Below the pieces are notes generated by a model. The model did no database searches and had not been told where the DNA came from. It saw only the letters and a program-made list of their open reading frames with translations. From Pedobacter kyonggii (GTDB lineage: Bacteria > Bacteroidota > Bacteroidia > Sphingobacteriales > Sphingobacteriaceae): a stretch of DNA of 64,000 nucleotides. Positions 25,504 to 31,830 of this stretch are shown here, one piece after another (position 1 is the first letter of the stretch; each line of letters begins with the position of its first letter). The stretch spans positions 124,001 to 188,000 of the forward strand of contig NZ_SIXF01000001.1 in assembly GCF_004310665.1 (NCBI RefSeq), written 5' to 3'. The position numbers and the translations under genes are program-made.

Positions 25504-25833
25504 TTAACAACAGGTTGTTTCACCCTTATATGAACCTAGGAAAGCTCCAAGCTGGTCTTCCAGAAGCTTCCATGTTTTGGGATTGATACAATAGCAAACG
25601 CTGACACCCTCTATCGTTCCCTGTATGATCCCAACAGTTTTTAGCTCCTTCAAGTGCTGTGATATGGTTGCCTGCGCCAGTCCAAGTTCGCCTACTAGGT
25701 CGCCACAGATACAAGTGTTGGAGATTATAATCCTTTGTAGGATGGCAATACGAGCGGGATGCGCAATTGCTTTTAGCAATGTTGAAAGCTTGTTCTGCTC
25801 ATCGGTAAATATTTCTGATCTTGTAAGTCCCAT
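25504..25833 (-). CDS. arsR: ArsR family arsenic-responsive repressor
   Basis: A 109-residue winged-helix repressor. The start at 25833 (MGLTRSEIFTDEQNK) is preferred over the in-frame ATG 15 bases earlier, which lies in the operator region. The recognition helix region reads LGLAQATISQHLKELKTVGI. Candidate arsenite ligands are CICGD before the recognition helix (ELxCxCGD pattern of ArsR) and a C-terminal Cys pair (ETTCC). It represses the ars operon and itself; two matching operator-like sites flank the gene. Confidence 0.88.
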   Translation of the reverse strand: MGLTRSEIFTDEQNKLSTLLKAIAHPARIAILQRIIISNTCICGDLVGELGLAQATISQHLKELKTVGIIQGTIEGVSVCYCINPKTWKLLEDQLGAFLGSYKGETTCC

Positions 25834-25841
25834 AATTTTAT

Positions 25842-25857
25842 ATCGCAATATTACGAT
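25842..25857. promoter_or_regulatory. ArsR operator-like palindrome
   Basis: ATCGCAATATTACGAT is a 16-bp palindrome with one mismatched pair, 9 bases upstream of the arsR ATG. A half-site TTACGAT recurs near 25890. This is the expected place for autorepression. Confidence 0.6.
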
Positions 25858-25963
25858 GTTTGTTTATTATTTCAAAATATTAATTGTAAAATTACGATTA
25901 ATATAACTAAGGTATTGAACTACAGTTAAATAAATTAGAATTTAAAAACTTATATAGGAAATC

Positions 25964-26218
25964 ATGGAAAATCAAGGTGCAAAATCTCTTACAGCCAAAC
26001 AGGTAATCGAAGACTTCAAGGCTAAAGGCACAATTCTTTCAGTTGAAGAATCAGAAAAATATATTGACCTGGTGTATTTCTTTTCAGAACACTCATTTAA
26101 ACTATATAATGCAAGCAAAATCTGCAATCCCTTAGAGTTTAACAGCATCGAACCAAAAAAACCACATAATATAAACTATAACTTATCCGCTAAGAAGGCA
26201 TTAGTGAAGCAAGTTTGA
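25964..26218 (+). CDS. 84-residue conserved island protein, copy 1
   Basis: A small acidic/basic mixed helical protein (VIEDFKAKGTILSVEESEKY, then IDLVYFFSEHSFKLYN). The nearly identical copy at 31107-31361 sits in the same place at the right end of module 2. Between 26002 and 26186 the two genes differ at 2 of 185 bases, while the first 13 and last 8 codons differ strongly. It is recalled as resembling short unknown proteins found near integrases in Bacteroidota, but no function can be assigned. It is the last gene before the module's right end. Confidence 0.65.
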   Translation: MENQGAKSLTAKQVIEDFKAKGTILSVEESEKYIDLVYFFSEHSFKLYNASKICNPLEFNSIEPKKPHNINYNLSAKKALVKQV

Positions 26219-26325
26219 AAATTTTAAAGTCTTTGCACAGTATGGGTGCGGACACTGGGCTCGAACCAAAAATCGGCCTTCATTTACCGTATGCAACGAT
26301 TTAAAAATCAGCTAAAAACAAAAAT
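26219..26325. mobile_element. Module 1 right end with tRNA T-arm sequence
   Basis: This region after the 84-residue ORF is closely similar to 31362-31463 after its copy. It holds TGGGCTCGAACC (26256-26267), identical to the T-arm of the tRNA-Asn complement. It then continues with shared words CCTTCATTTAC, CAACGATTT and AATCAGCTAAAAAC. Confidence 0.65.
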
Positions 26326-26352
26326 GCCCTTCACGATATCGTGAAGGGCATT
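26323..26352. terminator. Perfect 30-bp palindrome at the module 1 / module 2 junction
   Basis: AATGCCCTTCACGAT is followed immediately by its exact reverse complement, with no loop. It ends inside the att-like core TTGGCTCCC (26351-26359). It takes the place of the tRNA terminator hairpin found at the other two junctions. It can act as a terminator hairpin or as a recombinase/processing site. Confidence 0.6.
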
Positions 26353-26439
26353 GGCTCCCGAGACTGAGTACTTTTCCAGAAACCTACTTGATAACCTTAC
26401 GAGAATCGCAAAAATTAACGAAAATCCTTTAGAATAATT
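26351..26439. mobile_element. Module 2 left end
   Basis: Begins TTGGCTCCCGAG like the module 1 left end and aligns to it without gaps. It encodes the same C-terminal peptide (YFSRNLLDNLTRI, then ENPLE and stop). This is the internal junction of the tandem array. Confidence 0.7.
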
Positions 26440-26514
26440 TAAGCATACTGCTCTTAATTTGAAAATATCACAAACCAGAGCCTATTTATTACGGCCTTAC
26501 TATCTGAAAGTCTC

Positions 26515-26916
26515 TTACTTAACTACTTCATTGTATTCTTCGTTGGATACAGGATGTAACCACGTTACCTGTGTCTCATCCACGAAATTGGTAATGGCAA
26601 TGTGTACCATTTTGGTTGTAGCGGATGCCCCGTGCCAATGTGTCACATTTTCAGGAATATTTACCACGTCACCTTTTTTTATCGGTTGTGCACTACCGCC
26701 TTGTTCCTGATAAAAACCATTACCTTCAATAACTATCAGCACCTGACCCTTCGGGTGGGTATGCCAATTGGTTCTTGCTCCAGGTTCAAAGGTTACGTTT
26801 CCAGCCGAAAATTCATTGTTCTTGTCTTTGCTGACTAATGGGCATAAAAAAGCATTGCCGGTAAACCAATCATTGGATAGCGGTTCACCTATAGGGAATA
26901 TTTCTATGGTGTTCAT
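26515..26916 (-). CDS. Cytoplasmic cupin-domain protein
   Basis: A 133-residue single cupin. Motif 1 is TNWHTHPKGQVLIVIEGNG with metal-binding His residues; motif 2 is GDVVNIPENVTHWHGA. It lacks a signal peptide, unlike its relative at 27469-27969 in the same operon. Cupins of this type often accompany carboxymuconolactone decarboxylases or hydrolases; the substrate is unknown. It is the last gene of the module 2 operon. Confidence 0.85.
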   Translation of the reverse strand: MNTIEIFPIGEPLSNDWFTGNAFLCPLVSKDKNNEFSAGNVTFEPGARTNWHTHPKGQVLIVIEGNGFYQEQGGSAQPIKKGDVVNIPENVTHWHGASATTKMVHIAITNFVDETQVTWLHPVSNEEYNEVVK

Positions 26917-26952
26917 CTAGTAGTATTTAAGATTTACGTTTTAGTTGAAAAA

Positions 26953-27360
26953 TCATTGCTTTGAAAGCACGTTCTTAATTTCGATACCAATTGGGGCAAC
27001 TTCAACAAGATCCAGAGACTTTACCATTTTTAACGTGCCATTTTTATATTTCAAGAAATGCTTAGTTTTTAAGTGTATTTGATAGGCCTCTTCGTTTGCG
27101 TAGACCTCAAAAACAGTGACATTTCGGGGATTAGACTTGTCGTAAACCGCTTGAAGTGCCAATACCCCGGGTTCTAATAAGACTGCATCTTTTGCATGTT
27201 CAGCGAGTGCTGCCTTATATTCTTCAAGATATTGAGGATAGACTTGTATTTTTGCAATGCGAAATTTTCTATTGTCATTCTGTGCCTTGGCTGTTCCTAT
27301 CATTGTTAACGAAATAAAAATTAAAGCGAACAAGTTAAGTATTGGATATTTTCTTTTCAT
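26953..27360 (-). CDS. Secreted antibiotic-biosynthesis-monooxygenase (ABM) family protein
   Basis: A 135-residue protein with a signal peptide (ending MIGTAKAQ) and one ABM ferredoxin-like domain (RIAKIQVYPQYLEEYKAALA, then VTVFEVYANEEAYQIHLKT). ABM proteins act as cofactor-free monooxygenases on quinols or anthrones, or as heme-degrading enzymes. Here it would act in the periplasm. It is in the operon of cupins, hydrolase and acyltransferase. Confidence 0.8.
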   Translation of the reverse strand: MKRKYPILNLFALIFISLTMIGTAKAQNDNRKFRIAKIQVYPQYLEEYKAALAEHAKDAVLLEPGVLALQAVYDKSNPRNVTVFEVYANEEAYQIHLKTKHFLKYKNGTLKMVKSLDLVEVAPIGIEIKNVLSKQ

Positions 27361-27468
27361 AAATTCTATTTTTTAAATGAGAAGGATACAAATTAATTAA
27401 TACAAAAATATACTTTTATTATTTGCAAAAAATCAATGTAGCTGAACTAGAATAATTCTTAAATCAAT

Positions 27469-27969
27469 TTACTTGGGACTTTTATACACTTCATCTGTTA
27501 CCGCCTCATTCCAATTTACAATTCCTTTTTCGGTGTTGGGAACAATGTACAATTGTTGTAATCCTACATCAGCACTTGCTCCGTGCCAATGACGCACATT
27601 TGGCGGACATTTTACGACGCTGCCTTTTTTGATGATCTCAATGGGTTTTCCCTCGATCTGGTGATAGCCAATTCCGTCAGTTACAATTAAAATTTGACCC
27701 GCAGGATGACTGTGCCAATTGCTTCTTGCGCCAGGCTCGAAATACACATTTCCAACTACGGTATTGTAAATACTATCTGAATTTACCAAGGCCGTAGGAT
27801 ACGCATTGCCCGTAAATGTTTCGCTAGAACCCTTTTCTCCCTTCGGGAAAATTTCAGCCAGTTCTTTTTTATCTGTATTAATTTTTTCCTGATTTTGATT
27901 GCTGCACGATAGTATCGTTATTGAAGCAAATATAATTGGCACAACAGATTTTAAACTTATTTTCATCAT
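27469..27969 (-). CDS. Cupin-domain lipoprotein
   Basis: A 166-residue protein with a lipoprotein signal (SITILSCSNQ, Cys near residue 22) and a cupin domain (ARSNWHSHPAGQILIVTDG, VKCPPNVRHWHGASAD). It is clearly related to the cytoplasmic cupin at 26515-26916, with very similar motif spacing. Its location would be the periplasmic face of a membrane. It follows the cyclophilin-like gene by 9 bp. Confidence 0.85.
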   Translation of the reverse strand: MMKISLKSVVPIIFASITILSCSNQNQEKINTDKKELAEIFPKGEKGSSETFTGNAYPTALVNSDSIYNTVVGNVYFEPGARSNWHSHPAGQILIVTDGIGYHQIEGKPIEIIKKGSVVKCPPNVRHWHGASADVGLQQLYIVPNTEKGIVNWNEAVTDEVYKSPK

Positions 27970-27978
27970 GATTTCGTT

Positions 27979-28461
27979 TTAATTATTCTCAAATTTTATG
28001 GTCACATTTCCCGCACCCAGTGCAGAGACAAGACCTGCAACATCATCAATCTTGCCCAGCCTTGTATAACTGTATGAGGTATTAAACCCCTTGTAGAAAA
28101 GTACAAGACAATTGTTTCCATACAACATCAGGTCTCCCACCTGTATATTTCCACCCACGGCTGCACTGGTCGGCAGGTTGCTGGAGAAATAGTAAAATTT
28201 CTCATTTGCATTCAAATCCTCCATGTTAATAGTAAGTGGCAACCTTGTCTTGAAGGCGGTTACCGACGGGTTATCATAGAGTGTAGCCGTAAAAACAGCA
28301 GAGCCTATTGTTATTTTCATCTTACTTCCTGTTGGATTGGTAATAGTTACATTAGAATTTCCATTTTCTGGGATTAAGGTAGGGTTATTGTCCTTGTCAC
28401 AGCTTACCATACCTAACGACAGGGAGGTAAATAGGATCAGGCTTGTTATTAAGTTTTTCAT
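27979..28461 (-). CDS. Cyclophilin-like fold lipoprotein
   Basis: A 160-residue protein with a lipoprotein signal (LGMVSCDKD). The body (MKITIGSAVFTATLYDNPSV, TAFKTRLPLTINMEDLN, GDLMLYGNNCLVLFY, TRLGKIDD) matches the short cyclophilin-like family that lies beside hydrolases and flavin proteins in Bacteroidota. That family has no proven enzyme activity. The gap to the upstream hydrolase gene is 7 bp. Confidence 0.75.
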   Translation of the reverse strand: MKNLITSLILFTSLSLGMVSCDKDNNPTLIPENGNSNVTITNPTGSKMKITIGSAVFTATLYDNPSVTAFKTRLPLTINMEDLNANEKFYYFSSNLPTSAAVGGNIQVGDLMLYGNNCLVLFYKGFNTSYSYTRLGKIDDVAGLVSALGAGNVTIKFENN

Positions 28462-28468
28462 CCTCTTC

Positions 28469-29530
28469 TTATTTTAAGTGTGTTTTGAAGAATGCGTCCA
28501 GTTTATCAAATGGGATTAGATCGGTTTTATCGTAAAGGTCTACATGGCCTGCACCTTTCACATAAACCAGCTCTTTGGGCATTGCTGCTCTTTTGTAGGC
28601 ATCTTCGCTAAATTCTTTCGAATGTGCCTGGTCTCCAGTAATGAACAACATTGGGCGAGGAGAAATAGTTTCTATGTCGTTGAAAGGATAGAAATTCATG
28701 AACTTGGTGTTACTGCTCAGGGTCGGTTTTGTTGTGGTTTCTTTAGATGCCCCTTTTGGCGTATATTCTCCACGGGAAGTTCTGTAAAAATCGAAAAACT
28801 CACGTTGAATTGGGTGTGTGTTTGCCTCTAATTTTAGAACCGTACCGCCAGTATATTTAGTTTCTCCACCTATAAATTCGGCATACCGCTGTTCCGCTGC
28901 ATCAGCAATGATCTGCTTTCTCTGTTCCAGCGTTTGTGAATGGTTCAGCGCATTACGGTTGGCCGATCCCATATCATACATACTAACCGTTGCGACAGCT
29001 TTCATCCTCGGATCGATCTTTGCAGCACTGATCACGAAACTCCCACTGCCACAAACGCCAATCACACCAATATTTTTCCTGTCAACAAAATCACGGGTTC
29101 CCAAAAAGTCAACAGCTGCGCTAAAGTCCTCCGCATATACATCAGGCAAGACCGCATTACGTGGTTCGCCCTCACTTTCGCCCCAGAAAGAAAGGTCGAT
29201 GGCCAAGGTGATAAATCCACGTTCTGCCATATTTGAAGCATATACATCGGCACTTTGTTCCTTTACCGCCCCCATCGGGTGACCGACAATAATTGCAGGG
29301 TTCTTTGTTTTTCTGTCCATGTCATTGGGGATAAAAAGGTGCCCCGCAGCTGCCATCTGATATTGGTTCTTGAACCTAACCGCATACATAGTTACCTTGT
29401 CACTCACCTTAAATGTGGTATATTTTTTTCCTGATATTTCTTTCATCTGTACTGAATTTGATGTTGATTGTGCGCTTACGGAACCATAAGAAAGGATTGC
29501 AATTAGTGCAATAAGAATTGATTTTTTCAT
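28469..29530 (-). CDS. Secreted alpha/beta hydrolase, dienelactone-hydrolase-like
   Basis: A 353-residue protein with a signal peptide (MKKSILIALIAILSYGSVSAQ). The nucleophile motif is GVCGSG with Cys160, the GxCxG form used by dienelactone hydrolases instead of GxSxG. The oxyanion region is VGHPMGAVKEQSA and the likely catalytic His is in GAGHVDLYD near the C-terminus. It probably cleaves an ester or lactone in the periplasm. It is 2 bp behind the acyltransferase gene in the operon. Confidence 0.82.
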   Translation of the reverse strand: MKKSILIALIAILSYGSVSAQSTSNSVQMKEISGKKYTTFKVSDKVTMYAVRFKNQYQMAAAGHLFIPNDMDRKTKNPAIIVGHPMGAVKEQSADVYASNMAERGFITLAIDLSFWGESEGEPRNAVLPDVYAEDFSAAVDFLGTRDFVDRKNIGVIGVCGSGSFVISAAKIDPRMKAVATVSMYDMGSANRNALNHSQTLEQRKQIIADAAEQRYAEFIGGETKYTGGTVLKLEANTHPIQREFFDFYRTSRGEYTPKGASKETTTKPTLSSNTKFMNFYPFNDIETISPRPMLFITGDQAHSKEFSEDAYKRAAMPKELVYVKGAGHVDLYDKTDLIPFDKLDAFFKTHLK

Positions 29531-29532
29531 AG

Positions 29533-30093
29533 TTAAATGTTTTTAATAAACTTTGCCGGAACTCCTCCGACAATTGTATTCGGAGCAACATCCTTTGAGA
29601 CAACTGCTCCAGCGGCAACAACCGCATTTTCGCCAATGGTTACACCCGGAAGTATGGTTGCTCCTGCACCAATCCAGGCATTTTTTTTGATGTGGATAGC
29701 CTTCGGAATTAACGAATGCCGTTCTTCGCTTGAGGTTGGATGCCCTTCGGATAACAAACTTACTTTCGGAGCAATAAATACATCGTCCTCAATGGTAATT
29801 CCGCCCAGATCCAAGAATACACAATCGAAATTGATGAATACGTTTTTACCAATTTTTGTATGCCTTCCGTAATTGATGTGCAAAGGCGTAAATACATTAA
29901 CAGTTCTGTCAATTTGTGAAACTGTAATTTGGCTTAAAAAGCTTCTGATTTCTTCAGGCTCAGTTGTGTTATTCATTTGGACCAAAAGCTTTTTTGTTGC
30001 AAAAGAAGCTTCCATCATTTTATAAGCATCTGGATCGTTCGGTAAAATAATTTCCCCATTGCGTAACCTTTCGAAAATATCCTTTGTGTTCAT
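29533..30093 (-). CDS. Left-handed beta-helix O-acetyltransferase (maltose/galactoside acetyltransferase-like)
   Basis: A 186-residue hexapeptide-repeat protein: HTKIGKNVFINFDCVFLD, ITIEDDVFIAPKVSLLSEG, AWIGAGATILPGVTIGENAV and VVAAGAVVSKDVAPNTIVGG. The catalytic His region reads SEGHPTSSEERHSLI. The start is placed at 30093 (MNTKDIFERL), behind the -7 element at 30113; an ATG at 30099 is equally possible, while the one at 30159 is upstream of the promoter. It is the first gene of the module 2 operon and divergent from an AraC gene. Confidence 0.85.
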   Translation of the reverse strand: MNTKDIFERLRNGEIILPNDPDAYKMMEASFATKKLLVQMNNTTEPEEIRSFLSQITVSQIDRTVNVFTPLHINYGRHTKIGKNVFINFDCVFLDLGGITIEDDVFIAPKVSLLSEGHPTSSEERHSLIPKAIHIKKNAWIGAGATILPGVTIGENAVVAAGAVVSKDVAPNTIVGGVPAKFIKNI

Positions 30094-30112
30094 AACCATA
30101 ATTTTTATAAGC

Positions 30113-30120
30113 CAAAGATA
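30113..30120 (-). promoter_or_regulatory. -7 promoter element TATCTTTG of the module 2 operon
   Basis: TATCTTTG on the minus strand matches TAnnTTTG and lies about 20 bases ahead of the acyltransferase start. The divergent AraC gene begins within 100 bp, so this is the likely controlled promoter. Confidence 0.5.
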
Positions 30121-30210
30121 AAAGGTTTTAAAAGGTGTTATGTTACATTTATTTCGCAAGTAATGTCAAATATTACCTATTATCAACTAATAGTTATATT
30201 TTTACTTAAT

Positions 30211-31026
30211 ATGGCAGCAAATCAAAAAGTTATGCTCTGCAAAGCGGTATCGGGAAGTGAATTCCCAGTGGATTTTAATATCCGGTTTCATACACATATT
30301 TATTGTCAAAGTGGGAGCCTGAAATTTGTCTTTAATGGCAAGCAATATCAAAGTAAAAAAGGCGAGTTTGTCTTTTGGTTGGCAGGCATTAATGTTTCGG
30401 ACTTGTCTTTCTCAACAAGTTTCAGGGCAACGATTTTGTTTGTCGATAGCGATCTGCTTACAGAAAGTTTGCCGAGTGCCACGGCGAGTATCGACAGCAT
30501 TATACATTCCAAAGAATATCCGATTTTGCATCCGGATAAAAAAGACAAGGAGAAGATTCTGAAAAATTTTGAGTTGCTATATGATATGTCACAGGAAACA
30601 GGCCACCGGTTCTACGAGGAAGCGCTCAAACTCCAAATGCAAATTTTCTTGCTGGAAATGTGGCACATTTTTGAGGACGAACTCGACAGAAGAAAGCGAA
30701 GCTTGCAAAGCGGAACCCTGTACGAACAGTTCATACAATTGGTACAGCAACATTGCATGACGCAGAGGGAAGTGCGCTTCTACAGTGATCAGCTTAATAT
30801 CACGCCCAAATACCTAAATCATATCTGCAAGGTTAATACTGCAATAACCGCATCTGAATGGATACAGCGCAACGCAAAAGAGCGTATTATAATCCTATTG
30901 CAAAATAAGAACCTTAATATCTCCGAAATAGCCGATGAAATGGATTTTTCAAGCCGTTCATTCTTTACACGCTATGTAAAAAAATTGCTTGGGGTAACGC
31001 CAAAGGAATACCGGGAGCGAATTTGA
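30211..31026 (+). CDS. AraC family transcriptional regulator of module 2
   Basis: A 271-residue regulator with an N-terminal cupin-like half (FNIRFHTHIYCQSGSLKFVF) and a C-terminal AraC domain (SDQLNITPKYLNHICKVNT, then ISEIADEMDFSSRSFFTRYV, ending LGVTPKEYRE). The start at 30211 (MAANQKVMLCKA) is preferred; an in-frame ATG at 30163 adds a hydrophobic stretch not seen in the family. It is divergent from the cupin-hydrolase operon, which it probably controls. Confidence 0.85.
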   Translation: MAANQKVMLCKAVSGSEFPVDFNIRFHTHIYCQSGSLKFVFNGKQYQSKKGEFVFWLAGINVSDLSFSTSFRATILFVDSDLLTESLPSATASIDSIIHSKEYPILHPDKKDKEKILKNFELLYDMSQETGHRFYEEALKLQMQIFLLEMWHIFEDELDRRKRSLQSGTLYEQFIQLVQQHCMTQREVRFYSDQLNITPKYLNHICKVNTAITASEWIQRNAKERIIILLQNKNLNISEIADEMDFSSRSFFTRYVKKLLGVTPKEYRERI

Positions 31027-31106
31027 ATAATTCCTACATTATAGGAGTTCTGAAAAAACAATCACAAAATATTAAATTATCGTATTGTTTACCAAATCTC
31101 ACCATA

Positions 31107-31361
31107 ATGGAAAGTCAACTAATAAGATCCTTAACCACTAAAAAGGTAATCGAAGACTTCAAGGCTAAAGGCACAATTCTTTCAGTTGAAGAAGCAGAAA
31201 AATATATTGACCTGGTGTATTTCTTTTCAGAACACTCATTTAAACTATATAATGCAAGCAAAATCTGCAATCCCTTAGAGTTTAACAGCATCGAACCAAA
31301 AAAAACACATAATATAAACTATAACTTATTTGTTAATAAGATGTTAGTGAAGCAAACTTAA
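31107..31361 (+). CDS. 84-residue conserved island protein, copy 2
   Basis: Same size and position as the ORF at 25964-26218. Residues ~14-75 are almost identical (VIEDFKAKGTILSVEEAEKY onwards), with changed ends (start MESQLIRSLTTKK, tail VNKMLVKQT). The start at 31107 is chosen by alignment with copy 1; an in-frame ATG at 31023 lies in the tail of the AraC gene. It is the last gene of module 2 before the tRNA-Asn. Function unknown. Confidence 0.65.
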   Translation: MESQLIRSLTTKKVIEDFKAKGTILSVEEAEKYIDLVYFFSEHSFKLYNASKICNPLEFNSIEPKKTHNINYNLFVNKMLVKQT

Positions 31362-31463
31362 AAATTTTAAAGGCTTTGCACGGTATGGGTACGAAAATGG
31401 GCTCGAACCAAAAACCAGCCTTCATTTACAATATTCAACGATTTGAAAATCAGCTAAAAACAT
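31362..31463. mobile_element. Module 2 right end with tRNA T-arm sequence
   Basis: Closely similar to 26219-26325. TGGGCTCGAACC occurs at 31398-31409. It is followed by the 15-nt tRNA 3'-end copy (31469-31483) and the right 53-bp repeat. Confidence 0.65.
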
Positions 31464-31468
31464 TGCCC

Positions 31469-31483
31469 CCCTCTGCTGGGCTC
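31469..31483. repeat. Partial copy of the tRNA-Asn 3' end
   Basis: CCCTCTGCTGGGCTC is identical to part of the tRNA acceptor/T-arm complement and to 21617-21631. It lies 75 bp inside the intact tRNA's 3' end. It has no rest of a tRNA around it. Confidence 0.65.
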
Positions 31484-31512
31484 CCCGATGTAAAAATCGG
31501 GATAAACTTCTC

Positions 31513-31565
31513 GCCCAGCCCTAAATGCAAAAAACCCACAACTTTCGTTGCGGGTTTTGGCTCCC
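31513..31565. repeat. Right 53-bp direct repeat of the island (att-like)
   Basis: Perfect copy of 21661-21713. It overlaps the last eight bases of the tRNA-Asn gene, so the tRNA stays intact after integration. That is the usual arrangement for elements that use tRNA 3' ends. Confidence 0.9.
31529..31557 (-). terminator. tRNA-Asn terminator
   Basis: On the minus strand the stem AAAACCCGCAAC / GTTGTGGGTTTT encloses a GAAA tetraloop and runs into T residues. It begins directly after the encoded CCA. The same hairpin follows the second tRNA-Asn and is copied at 21679-21706. Confidence 0.8.
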
Positions 31566-31634
31566 TCTGCTGGGCTCGAACCAGCGACCCTCTGATTAAC
31601 AGTCAGATGCTCTAACCAGCTGAGCTAAGAAGGA
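31558..31634 (-). tRNA. tRNA-Asn (anticodon GTT), copy 1
   Basis: A 77-nt gene with encoded CCA. The acceptor arms TCCTTCT and AGAGGGA pair over seven positions (one G-T), the discriminator is G, and the anticodon loop is CTGTTAA with GTT. The T-loop is TTCGAGC. It is the integration target of the island on its 3' side (lower coordinates). It is identical to the gene at 46250-46326. Confidence 0.95.
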
Positions 31635-31706
31635 GTACTGGTCGTTTCCTAAAACGAGGTTTATTTATACTTTGCAGTTAAACACCCCTTGTTCGTTTTG
31701 GGAGTG

Positions 31707-31738
31707 CAATATTAGCGCTTTTAAACTATTTATGCAAA
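31707..31738 (-). promoter_or_regulatory. Promoter of tRNA-Asn copy 1
   Basis: On the minus strand TTTG, then a 20-base spacer, then TAATATTG. This is close to the Bacteroidota TTTG-N19-21-TAnnTTTG consensus, and the second tRNA-Asn copy has the same arrangement. Confidence 0.65.
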
Positions 31739-31761
31739 AATTAATTCAATTATTATTTGAG

Positions 31762-31796
31762 AAAGCGATCCTCCCTTTAAAGCGGAGGATCGCTTT
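31762..31796 (-). terminator. Terminator after the SusD gene
   Basis: A perfect 13-bp stem (AAAGCGATCCTCC / GGAGGATCGCTTT) with a 9-base loop lies 35 bp behind the stop codon of the SusD-like gene. Confidence 0.75.
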
Positions 31797-31830
31797 TCGA
31801 ATTTTAAACTGAATATCAGATCGTTAACAA

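Noticed and set aside
31376-31615. 80-codon frame ending in a peptide like GSLCWARTSDPLINSQML
   Set aside because: It runs antisense through the tRNA-Asn gene and the island right end. Peptides of this kind are a known artefact of translating tRNA genes.
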